NCBI GenBank assembly: GCA_020060765.1
Contig: JAGUZQ010000055.1
Location: forward strand, 1-58,088
Length of the DNA: 58,088 nucleotides
Source: Planctomycetota bacterium
Lineage (GTDB): Bacteria; Planctomycetota; SZUA-567
Direction: 5' to 3'
Below, piece by piece: positions 25,601-34,652 of the stretch. Numbering within the stretch: the first letter of the stretch is position 1; every line of letters starts with the position of its first letter. Made by a program: the position numbers and the translations under genes. Below the pieces are notes generated by a model. It did no database searches. It saw only the letters and a program-made list of their open reading frames with translations, and was not told the DNA's origin.

Positions 25601-26365
25601 ATGTACGCTATCATCAGCGATATTCATTCCAACCTTGCCGCGTTGAAAGCGGTGCTGGCCGACATCGATAGCCAGGAGATCAAGCGCATCCTCTGCCTCG
25701 GGGACGTGGTCGGTTACGGCCCCGACCCCGCCGACTGCCTGACTCTCGTGCGCAAGCACTGCGAATTCATGCTCAAAGGCAACCACGACGTCGCGGTCGT
25801 GTTCGAGCCGCTGGGCTTTAACCAGGTCGCGCGCAAGGCTGCGTTGTGGACGAAAGAGACTGTAAGGCCGGGGCTGTTTTCCTTCAGTTCCGCCAAGGCC
25901 AACTGGAACATGCTGAAAAACGCGCCTGACCGTTACGAGGAAGGCCACTGCCTGTTTGTACACGCCTCGCCCCGAGATCCGGTGATGGAGTATATCGAGG
26001 AATCCGACGTCTCAGACCCCACCTTCGGACCAAGCAAGAAAATAATTGCCATCATGGAAATGCTCAGGGGAGTCTGTTTTGTCGGCCACACCCATCGCCC
26101 CGGTGTCATCACCGAGGACTTCCGTTTTATCAAGCCCCACGAGATCGACATGCGCTGGGTCTGCGACGGGAAAAAGGCGGTGATCAACGTCGGCTCGGTC
26201 GGCCAGCCGCGCGACCTGAATCCGAAAGCCTGTTACGTAACCGTGAACGGAAACGAGGTCAAGTATCACCGCGTTCCCTATGACATCGAGCAGACCGCCA
26301 ACCGGATCAGAAGCATTCCCGAACTGCACGACCACCTCGCCGACCGCCTGTTCGAGGGGCGCTGA
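25601..26365 (+). CDS. YfcE/MJ0936-type metallophosphoesterase, copy 2
   Basis: Also 254 aa and clearly a tandem paralogue of the gene before it: SDIHSNLAALKAVLADID, GDVVGYGPDP, GNHDV, HASPRDP, GHTHRPGV and NVGSVGQPRDLNP match block by block, and both end in DRL.EGR. Divergence is high outside the motifs, so the duplication is old and specificity may differ. It is followed after 2 bp by the deacetylase gene, so all three are probably one transcript with dapA. Confidence 0.9.
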   Translation: MYAIISDIHSNLAALKAVLADIDSQEIKRILCLGDVVGYGPDPADCLTLVRKHCEFMLKGNHDVAVVFEPLGFNQVARKAALWTKETVRPGLFSFSSAKANWNMLKNAPDRYEEGHCLFVHASPRDPVMEYIEESDVSDPTFGPSKKIIAIMEMLRGVCFVGHTHRPGVITEDFRFIKPHEIDMRWVCDGKKAVINVGSVGQPRDLNPKACYVTVNGNEVKYHRVPYDIEQTANRIRSIPELHDHLADRLFEGR

Positions 26366-26367
26366 AC

Positions 26368-27117
26368 GTGTCGCCGACCGTGCCGAAAATCCTGCCGATC
26401 TTCCAATATCATTCTGTCGCGGAAGAAAACGATGCCCCGCGTTTCGCCTGTTCTTTCGTGACTCCGGCGGATTTCGCCAGCCAGGTTGCGTGGCTGCGCG
26501 AAAACGGTTACGCCGCCGTGACCCTCGCCCAGGCGTTTACCCTGCCGCTGCCCGCACGCGCGGTGGTTTTCACGTTCGACGACGGCTACGAGGATGTTTA
26601 TCAACACGCGCTGCCGGTGCTGGCGGAAGCGGGCTGGCAGGCGACAGTTTTCTGCTGCCCCGGCTTGAGCCACCCGAACAAACCGGCGGGCACGGAAAGG
26701 TGGGGCGCGCCGCTGATGAGCCATGCGCGGATGCGGGAACTGTCTTCCCTCGGCTGGGAAATTGCGGGACACACCCTGACCCACCCGAAACTGCCGACGC
26801 TCGACCGCAAAGCGCAGGAAACGGAAATCCTAGGCGGTAAAAAACAATTGGAGAAGATTACCGGCCAGACCGTGGCTACCTTCGCCTATCCGCACGGATT
26901 GTATGATGCAACCTGTCTCGAAATCGCGAAAGACGCGGGGTTTGTCTGCGCAGTCGGAATCGGCAAGGGCAACCGCCACCGGGAAAGCGACCGGTTCCGT
27001 TTGCGCCGCGTTTATATGCGCACCGACACGCAGGGCGCGAAGCTGGCGCACCGGCTGGGATTCTGGTATGATTTCGGCCATCGTCTGCGGCAGCGGCTGG
27101 GCAGGGAAAAGTGGTAG
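26368..27117 (+). CDS. NodB-type polysaccharide deacetylase
   Basis: A 249-aa carbohydrate esterase family 4 protein. Motif 1 TFDDG holds D71/D72. The metal-binding HTLTHPKL follows, then FAYPHG and later strands. CE4 enzymes remove N- or O-acetyl groups from peptidoglycan, chitin-like or exopolysaccharides. No signal peptide is apparent, so either the target is cytoplasmic or undecaprenyl-linked, or the true start lies elsewhere. The start is a GTG 3 bases after the preceding stop; a second in-frame GTG lies nearby. Confidence 0.85.
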   Translation: MSPTVPKILPIFQYHSVAEENDAPRFACSFVTPADFASQVAWLRENGYAAVTLAQAFTLPLPARAVVFTFDDGYEDVYQHALPVLAEAGWQATVFCCPGLSHPNKPAGTERWGAPLMSHARMRELSSLGWEIAGHTLTHPKLPTLDRKAQETEILGGKKQLEKITGQTVATFAYPHGLYDATCLEIAKDAGFVCAVGIGKGNRHRESDRFRLRRVYMRTDTQGAKLAHRLGFWYDFGHRLRQRLGREKW

Positions 27118-27119
27118 GG

Positions 27120-27258
27120 TGGCTTAGTGGCAGAATGGCTGACTGGCTGACTGGCTCTTTATAAGCGAAAAAGCGCTTTTCGGTTTTTTAGCTTACAAAT
27201 ATCACTACCCATCAAGCCAGTATGCCAGTTAGCCATTAAGCCACTTTTTATGCGATCG
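27120..27258. repeat. Hairpin element with iterated TGGCTGAC words
   Basis: The left arm 27120-27156 (TGGCTTAGTGGCAGAATGG, then GACTGGCTGACTGGCT) pairs with 27215-27243. The interior hairpin GCGAAAAAGCGC adds a central stem. Immediately right lies TTTTTATGCGATCGCCC, a degenerate copy of the AGGGCTATCGC terminal repeat, which links this to the element at 49209. It starts 3 bp after the deacetylase stop and fills half the gap to the next gene; the rest, to 27401, holds only that gene's leader. Confidence 0.65.
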
Positions 27259-27401
27259 CCCGGTTAAATCCGTCGTTTTCCCCGAAAAGAATTTGCAACC
27301 AGTCCAGGTTCAGATACAATACGAAACTTGCGTTTATTAATGTGTTGCCGCCTTGGTTATCGGATAAAATTACAGTTCGATTTTGATAAAGGACTTAAAA
27401 C

Positions 27402-29189
27402 GTGGCTCTTAACGAATATCTCCGCAACAAGCAGAAAACCATCTATACCCTGGTCGCGATTGTCACTATCCCCGCCTTCGTGCTGATCTGGGGCGGCAGC
27501 GGCAGCGCCATGCGCGAAGGTGGCTCCGACCGCCTTCTGATGCAGATCGACGGCGAAAAAGTGACCCAGCACGAGTTCGAATCTTTCCGCGACCGCCTCC
27601 GCGCGGCCAGCGGCGGACTCGGCTATTACCAGACGCAATATATGGACCCCTCGGTGTTTCTGCTGAGAAATCAGGGCATTGACCTGAACCTGGGCACCAT
27701 CGCGCTGGCACGCGCCTATCTAAACGCCGCCAAGGCCAGCGGCATCCGGGTGTCGAAAAAGGAAATGGGCACCTACGTCCGCCGCCAGCTCCCCGTCTTC
27801 GCCGGCATCAAGGACGAGAAGGATTTTCAGAAAAGCTATAAGGGCTACCTGAAAGACCGGCAAATCACCGCCGACCAGTTCATGCAGGGCGTGCAGGAAT
27901 TCCTCATGATCCAGCGCTTCCTGAAACTGCTCGACGGCGATACCCTGCCCATGCAGGATGCCGCTTACGCCAACTACGCCGTCGAAAAGGCGACTTGTAC
28001 CTACCAGCGCCTGACCGTCAACGTCACCGATAAGATGAAGGCCGACGCCAGGCAGGAATTCATCAAGGAAACTCCCGAGCAGAGCGAAATCACCCTGCGC
28101 CAGTATTACGACAAGAACCGCGAAAACCGCCGCTACTGGACCCAGCAGAAGTGGATTCTCGAATACGTCATGGCGCCGCTCAGTTCCTTCCAGCCGCTGG
28201 TGCCGTCTGATGCGGATCTGGAAAAATATTACAATTCCCACAAGAGCAAGTATAAGGATCAGGCTTTCGCCGAGGCCAAGCCCCAGGTGCAGAACGACAT
28301 GATGGACGAGGCCCGGCTCGAAATCGCCAAGCGCATGATCGAGGAGGAGGTTGACGTTTTTATCAACAAGACCATCTCCGCCAAGGGCGAGAATGGCAGG
28401 GTCGAGCTGGCCGATTTCGACGCCGACGCGGACATGAAGCGCTTCAAGATCAAGACCGGCGTCACCGGCGAACAGCTTATGACAGTGGCTGAAATCGAGA
28501 AACTGCCGGAGATCGGCGCGTCAGAGGAAATGATTTCCTATCTCAAGTATATGGAAAATATGGCGCAGGAAAACGTCGATAAGGAAGTCGCCATCAACAA
28601 GGCGGGGTTCCGCCGGATGTTCGAGTGCAAAACCGGAGTCTTCCGCCTCCGCGTGAAAGACTTCACCCCCGCCCGCCCGCGCGACCTGGCCTCAGCCGAC
28701 GGCAAGCCCGACAAGGAACTGCTGGAAATGCTGCAGTCTGACATCATCCGCGACCGCGCCATCGATTTCGCCCGCAAGGAGGCGGAAACCTGGCGCGCCA
28801 AGGTGCTGCAGAACGATCCCGACGCGATTAAGGAACTCAAAACCGAAACCAGCTCGTACGAACAGCTCCCGATCGCCTTGCAGGAAACGCCGAAGGACGA
28901 GGCAGCGCTGGTCGATCAGACCAACGAAGGCGGCAGCATCACCGGGGTTGACATTTATGTCATGCGCAGCCGCGACATCCCCTCCCTGCAGGATTTCCAG
29001 AACGCCGGCCCGGAGCGCGAGCGCAACCAGATGATCCAGGCCCGCATGACACGCGGCGCCATGTTCCCCGACTACCGCGGCGGCGGCTGGATGATCAAAA
29101 CGGGTGCCAACCTCTATGCCTGGACCAAGAGCATGTTCGAGCAGAAGAAAATCGCGATCCTGGTGGATATGAGTAAAAAAGAGGAATAA
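27402..29189 (+). CDS. SurA/PpiD-like membrane-anchored periplasmic protein
   Basis: A 595-aa protein. The N-terminal membrane anchor (about 13-30) is followed by a SurA_N-type region: LLMQIDGEKVTQHEFESF, then LNLGTIALARAYLNAAKASGIRVSKKE, and helices ending VQEFLMIQRFLKLL. This is the chaperone half of PpiD/SurA folding factors. I do not see a clear parvulin catalytic domain; the C-terminal part is long and helical with a glycine-rich end. A role in outer-membrane protein folding is inferred. The start is GTG with AAGGA upstream. The stop overlaps the CheD-fusion start. Confidence 0.75.
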   Translation: MALNEYLRNKQKTIYTLVAIVTIPAFVLIWGGSGSAMREGGSDRLLMQIDGEKVTQHEFESFRDRLRAASGGLGYYQTQYMDPSVFLLRNQGIDLNLGTIALARAYLNAAKASGIRVSKKEMGTYVRRQLPVFAGIKDEKDFQKSYKGYLKDRQITADQFMQGVQEFLMIQRFLKLLDGDTLPMQDAAYANYAVEKATCTYQRLTVNVTDKMKADARQEFIKETPEQSEITLRQYYDKNRENRRYWTQQKWILEYVMAPLSSFQPLVPSDADLEKYYNSHKSKYKDQAFAEAKPQVQNDMMDEARLEIAKRMIEEEVDVFINKTISAKGENGRVELADFDADADMKRFKIKTGVTGEQLMTVAEIEKLPEIGASEEMISYLKYMENMAQENVDKEVAINKAGFRRMFECKTGVFRLRVKDFTPARPRDLASADGKPDKELLEMLQSDIIRDRAIDFARKEAETWRAKVLQNDPDAIKELKTETSSYEQLPIALQETPKDEAALVDQTNEGGSITGVDIYVMRSRDIPSLQDFQNAGPERERNQMIQARMTRGAMFPDYRGGGWMIKTGANLYAWTKSMFEQKKIAILVDMSKKEE

Positions 29190-30118
29190 TGGCTGGCGAA
29201 AAAGTTTTTCTTCTGCCTGGTGAATACCACGTGAGCCGCGCACCGTGCCAGATCGCTACGCTGCTGGGAAGCTGCGTCTCGGTCTGCGTGTACCACAAGG
29301 TAAAATCCTACGCCGCCATGAACCACTATCTCCTCTCCACCGCCCAGGGAAGCGACAAGGAAAAGGGTCGCTACGGCGACTCCTCCACGGAAACCATCAT
29401 CTGGCTGCTGCGGAAGCTGGACGAAACCCCCAACATGCTGGAAGCGAAAATTTACGGGGGAGCGCGGGTGGTCAGCCACCTCGGCGCGCAAAGCGATATC
29501 GGCGACCGCAACATCCTCATGGCGCGGCAGGTGCTGAAAGACAACGGCATCCCGCTCAAGGAAGAGGATGTCGGCGGCACCCGCGGCCGGAGAATCTATT
29601 TCGACACCCTGACCAAGGAAGTCACGGTCAAGGTGGTGCAGAAAAGCGAGGAAGCCGACAAGCTTGAAAGAAAACGCATCGATATCGCCACCCGCAATAC
29701 ACGCGTACTGATCGTGGACGATTCGCCGCTGGTCAGAAAAATCCTGCGCCAGGCAATAGAAACGTCGCCTGGGCTGGAGGTTTGCGGAGAAGCGGAAGAC
29801 GCTTTCGAGGCGCGCGACCTGATTCTGGAAACCGACCCCGACGTGATCAGCCTGGACATTATCATGCCGAAACTGGACGGGCTGAAGTTCCTCAAATCCC
29901 TGTCCCAGCATTACCCCAAACCGGTAGTGATCTGCAGCACCATCGCCAAGGACAAATCCGCCGTAGCCCAGCGCGCGCTGGATTACGGCGCCGTAGACGT
30001 GATCGACAAGGATACGCTGCATCTGTATCGCGGGCTGGAAGCGGTGCGGCAGGCCTACATCCCCAAGCTCAAACTCGCCGCCGGCCGGGTGGTGCGCAAA
30101 AAGATTTTCGATTCCTGA
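29189..30118 (+). CDS. CheD deamidase fused to a CheB-type receiver domain
   Basis: A 309-aa fusion. Residues about 1-160 form a CheD domain: the catalytic Cys29 in LLGSCVSVCVY, His46 in MNHYLL and KIYGGARV. CheD deamidates chemoreceptor glutamines. Residues about 170-290 form a receiver domain (VLIVDDSPLVRKIL; phosphoacceptor Asp in SLDIIMPKLDGLKFL; GAVDVIDK) closest in style to CheB receivers, but the CheB methylesterase domain is absent and the protein ends at about 309. No other chemotaxis gene is nearby. Its start overlaps the upstream stop (TAATG). Confidence 0.9.
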   Translation: MAGEKVFLLPGEYHVSRAPCQIATLLGSCVSVCVYHKVKSYAAMNHYLLSTAQGSDKEKGRYGDSSTETIIWLLRKLDETPNMLEAKIYGGARVVSHLGAQSDIGDRNILMARQVLKDNGIPLKEEDVGGTRGRRIYFDTLTKEVTVKVVQKSEEADKLERKRIDIATRNTRVLIVDDSPLVRKILRQAIETSPGLEVCGEAEDAFEARDLILETDPDVISLDIIMPKLDGLKFLKSLSQHYPKPVVICSTIAKDKSAVAQRALDYGAVDVIDKDTLHLYRGLEAVRQAYIPKLKLAAGRVVRKKIFDS

Positions 30119-30121
30119 GTT

Positions 30122-30667
30122 TTACGGCGCGACCCAGGTGGAGTCGATCGTCTGGCTGCCGCCGGAACCTGTGCTGCCCAAATCCTTCATCAGCACCACT
30201 CCCTGCATTCCGATATGGTAGGAATCAAGGCCGGTCTTGCCGTAGAAGGCGGGGTCAGCGAAGAGGCCGAATTCATACTGGTTGTTGGTTACTTTCGCGT
30301 CGTCCTGGAAATAGTAGCCCTGGTAGGCGGCGACAGGCGTGGTAGCGTCGCCGAACATGTCGGGAATCAGTTCCAGCTGGTCTCCACCGTTCTTGATATC
30401 GGCGTTGGCGCCGCCCAGGCGGGTGAAGGAAACGGCGTAGGTTTTGGTTTTCACCGCCGGATCAAGCATGGAATAACCGGCCTTGCGATACATTTCCTGC
30501 GCGGCGGCGTATTGCTTCAGACAGGCGATGGCGTTGCTTTCGTTGGCCTGCATCCTGCTTTCGATCAGGTTGGGCAGCAGCAGGGCGGCGAGAACGGCGA
30601 TAATCGCAACCACGATCATCAGCTCGATCAGGGTGAAACCTCTCACTAAACCGGTTCCGGTTTTCAT
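30122..30667 (-). CDS. Type II secretion/type IV pseudopilin
   Basis: A 181-aa protein with a class III leader, cleavage expected after Gly10 in RG|FTLIELMIVVAII. Glu+5 is present, then a hydrophobic helix to about residue 33. The following ESRMQANESNAIACLKQYAAAQEMYRKAGY matches pseudopilins typical of Planctomycetes, Lentisphaerae and allies. AAGGA lies 8 bases upstream. It is convergent with the CheD fusion, stop to stop with 3 bp between. It stands alone without a secretion operon, so the assembling machine must be encoded elsewhere. Confidence 0.9.
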   Translation of the reverse strand: MKTGTGLVRGFTLIELMIVVAIIAVLAALLLPNLIESRMQANESNAIACLKQYAAAQEMYRKAGYSMLDPAVKTKTYAVSFTRLGGANADIKNGGDQLELIPDMFGDATTPVAAYQGYYFQDDAKVTNNQYEFGLFADPAFYGKTGLDSYHIGMQGVVLMKDLGSTGSGGSQTIDSTWVAP

Positions 30668-30827
30668 GGCAATTGTCCTTGGAGTTAGCCTTTTTTCAGC
30701 GTAACCGAAAACAATCCTGATTACAAGCTTTATGTTGCTGGTGAACGACGACTGTAAGCTTCTGTAAAGACAATTGGGTAAAACAGTTCAAGGCGTGTGA
30801 ACATCCGTGCTACTTGATTATTACTTG

Positions 30828-31793
30828 TTATTTCATTTCCTCATCGTCTGCGCCACTTGCGTAAAGTTTCATTATAGTTTGTTGAATTGAAACAAGAATA
30901 CTGGATGTGCTCTCTTCACTTTGAGTTTTATGATTAGTGTCACAACAAATATTGAGAGTGGCTTTTGTATTTCCTAGTAACCTAGCCTTTTTGACAATTT
31001 GCTCATTAAGCTCTCTGCTTTTAATATCAGAAAGATCAATCGTGTGCTCAGAAAATTTAGTTCCTTTAGGAAAAAAGTGTTTGTGATATCTTCGAAGTTC
31101 CTCTGGATGAATTTCCACATAGCCGATTACGCCATCAGCATATTGTGCTTGAATTGCTCTAGGGTTATTTTCGTCTGCATCAAAAACACGCAACAAACAG
31201 TATCCACCATCTTTTGCTGGAAAAGAAACCCCATGATCTCCCTTTTTACTCATGCGAGTTAAATCCTCAGCATGTTTCGCTATGCTTTCCGCTGTTTTTT
31301 TATATTCTCCTGCCAGCGCCTCTGCATCCTTCAATGTTAAAGGACGTTGCTGAGAAATCTCAATACACTGCGATCCTCTACGTATAAAGATTTTCCCATC
31401 AGGGCATAAATGGCGAGATTCACTTTTCGGAATGTCAATACGCAAAACATATCCCGGAAACTCGCTTGTGGAAAGATATCGATAGCTATATTTGGGGACT
31501 GGTCGCAGTTCATGGATTGCTTGAAATACTATGTCAAATTCTTCGATGTTTTTTAATCCATCCCATCGTTTTAGGATGGTAGGCTCTTCTTTTTTATCCT
31601 TTATTCCGACCATAAAAACACCGCCAAGAGTATTGGCAAGACTTGAAACACTCTTGTGAACCTTTCGGCCTTTTATGGGAAATCTTGTTTTTTCAAAGCT
31701 TTCGTATTCATTGTTACAAAGTTGAATAACTTCTTCGTTGCTAATAGCTTGAAAGAGTGTATCTTCCTCATCGAAAAATACAGAATCGTTCAT
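30828..31793 (-). CDS. AlbA_2 (Schlafen-type) DNA-binding domain protein
   Basis: A 321-aa protein. The N-terminal half matches the AlbA_2 domain of Schlafen-like proteins: ESFEKTRFPIKGRKVHKSVSSLANTLGG, then FMVGIKDKK, VLRIDIPKS and GKIFIRRGSQCIEIS. The C-terminal half is unrecognised. Such proteins bind nucleic acid; many are orphan regulators or defence-associated. The DNA is distinctly AT-rich compared with the flanks, which points to horizontal acquisition. The gap 30668-30827 to the pseudopilin gene shows no feature beyond a possible promoter region. Confidence 0.75.
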   Translation of the reverse strand: MNDSVFFDEEDTLFQAISNEEVIQLCNNEYESFEKTRFPIKGRKVHKSVSSLANTLGGVFMVGIKDKKEEPTILKRWDGLKNIEEFDIVFQAIHELRPVPKYSYRYLSTSEFPGYVLRIDIPKSESRHLCPDGKIFIRRGSQCIEISQQRPLTLKDAEALAGEYKKTAESIAKHAEDLTRMSKKGDHGVSFPAKDGGYCLLRVFDADENNPRAIQAQYADGVIGYVEIHPEELRRYHKHFFPKGTKFSEHTIDLSDIKSRELNEQIVKKARLLGNTKATLNICCDTNHKTQSEESTSSILVSIQQTIMKLYASGADDEEMK

Positions 31794-31903
31794 GATTTCT
31801 CTCTCTTAATCTCACTGCCTGCGCGTAGCGCTTTGCCTACGCGATAAGATATACCTTAGGGCTTCGGCCTGATTTGCCCGACTGGCTATCCGGTTGTTTG
31901 CAG

Positions 31904-33886
<1,983 letters not shown>

Positions 33887-33920
33887 TAAAAGGTTCCGGT
33901 TTGAGGTTGCGGCGGGATAA

Positions 33921-34421
33921 TCACCAGGTGTTCATGGTCGCGCGCACGATTTCGCGCGCCAGTTCGTCCACCGCCGCGTCTTCCGCGCGCGACGGCAGTT
34001 CCCCCCGCTCCACTTCGTAGATGCCGGAATCGCTGCTGAACTGCGTGCTGCTTATCCTGGCTTTTTCGACTATGAAACGCTGCTCGACCTGGTCGAAGAA
34101 GTCATACCTGGCGGTGACCGACAGGCGGATGGTCGCGGGGCGATCCTGCTTGGTTTCGCGGTAGGGGGTTTTGCTCACATCGATAATGACGCTGGTCAGG
34201 ATGGCGTCGCCGCCGGTGTTGACCACCCGCACCTGCGGGTCGCGGTTGAAGTGTTCGATCAGCTTGCGGGTCAGCTTGCCCTCGATGCCCTTGTAGAAAG
34301 TCTTGGGGTTGCGCGCGGTGGGAATCTCCACCGTCTTGATGTGCGCGGGCAGCCCGCTGCGGGTGGTGTAATTACAGCCGCCCAGCAACAGCAGGCAGAG
34401 AGACACCAAAATCAGACGCAT
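33921..34421 (-). CDS. LptE-like LPS-assembly lipoprotein
   Basis: A 166-aa protein with a clear lipobox LLLLGGC (Cys16) and the short beta-rich layout of LptE (GIEGKLTRKLIEHFNRD; TVEIPTARNPK; DEFAREIV-like end). LptE plugs the LptD barrel that inserts LPS in the outer membrane. Sequence similarity in this family is weak, so the call rests on length, lipobox and pattern. It is flanked by the proline-rich TPR gene and ftsH, an envelope-biogenesis neighbourhood. Confidence 0.75.
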   Translation of the reverse strand: MRLILVSLCLLLLGGCNYTTRSGLPAHIKTVEIPTARNPKTFYKGIEGKLTRKLIEHFNRDPQVRVVNTGGDAILTSVIIDVSKTPYRETKQDRPATIRLSVTARYDFFDQVEQRFIVEKARISSTQFSSDSGIYEVERGELPSRAEDAAVDELAREIVRATMNTW

Positions 34422-34439
34422 AGGTTTGTTCTCCGTGAA

Positions 34440-34595
34440 ACTAAGGGACTAAGACTCTAAGGGACTAGGGGACTAAGGTTCTGGTCGAAGATTCACCCGA
34501 TTGCCGTAAATCGAAGACAATCAGAGATTATCAGACCGAGCCTGCAAAAAATACTTCTTAGTCCCTTAGTCACCTAGTCCCTTAGTCCCTAAACC
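34440..34595. repeat. Hairpin element with iterated AAGGGACT words
   Basis: The left arm 34441-34477 (CTAAGGGACTAAGACTC...) is built of the word GGGACTAAG repeated; the right arm 34556-34592 (CTTAGTCCCTTAGTC...) is its complement with a few mismatches. A spacer of about 78 bp separates them. The design is the same as the TGGCTGAC hairpins at 27120 and inside 49209-49475, but the words differ. It fills the gap between the TPR gene and the LptE-like gene. Confidence 0.7.
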
Positions 34596-34652
34596 GAATA
34601 GGTAGCTATCCATAGTCCCTCATCCCCAGTATAGCACAACCACCCCGACGCG

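Noticed and set aside
24071..25963. A long minus-strand frame across dapA and the metallophosphoesterases
   Set aside because: It crosses three well-supported plus-strand genes and their boundaries; it is not protein-like.
34440..34595. Simple rho-independent terminator or tRNA-like structure
   Set aside because: The arms are far longer than a terminator, with a spacer of about 80 bp and no U-tract next to a compact stem; no tRNA consensus loops are present.
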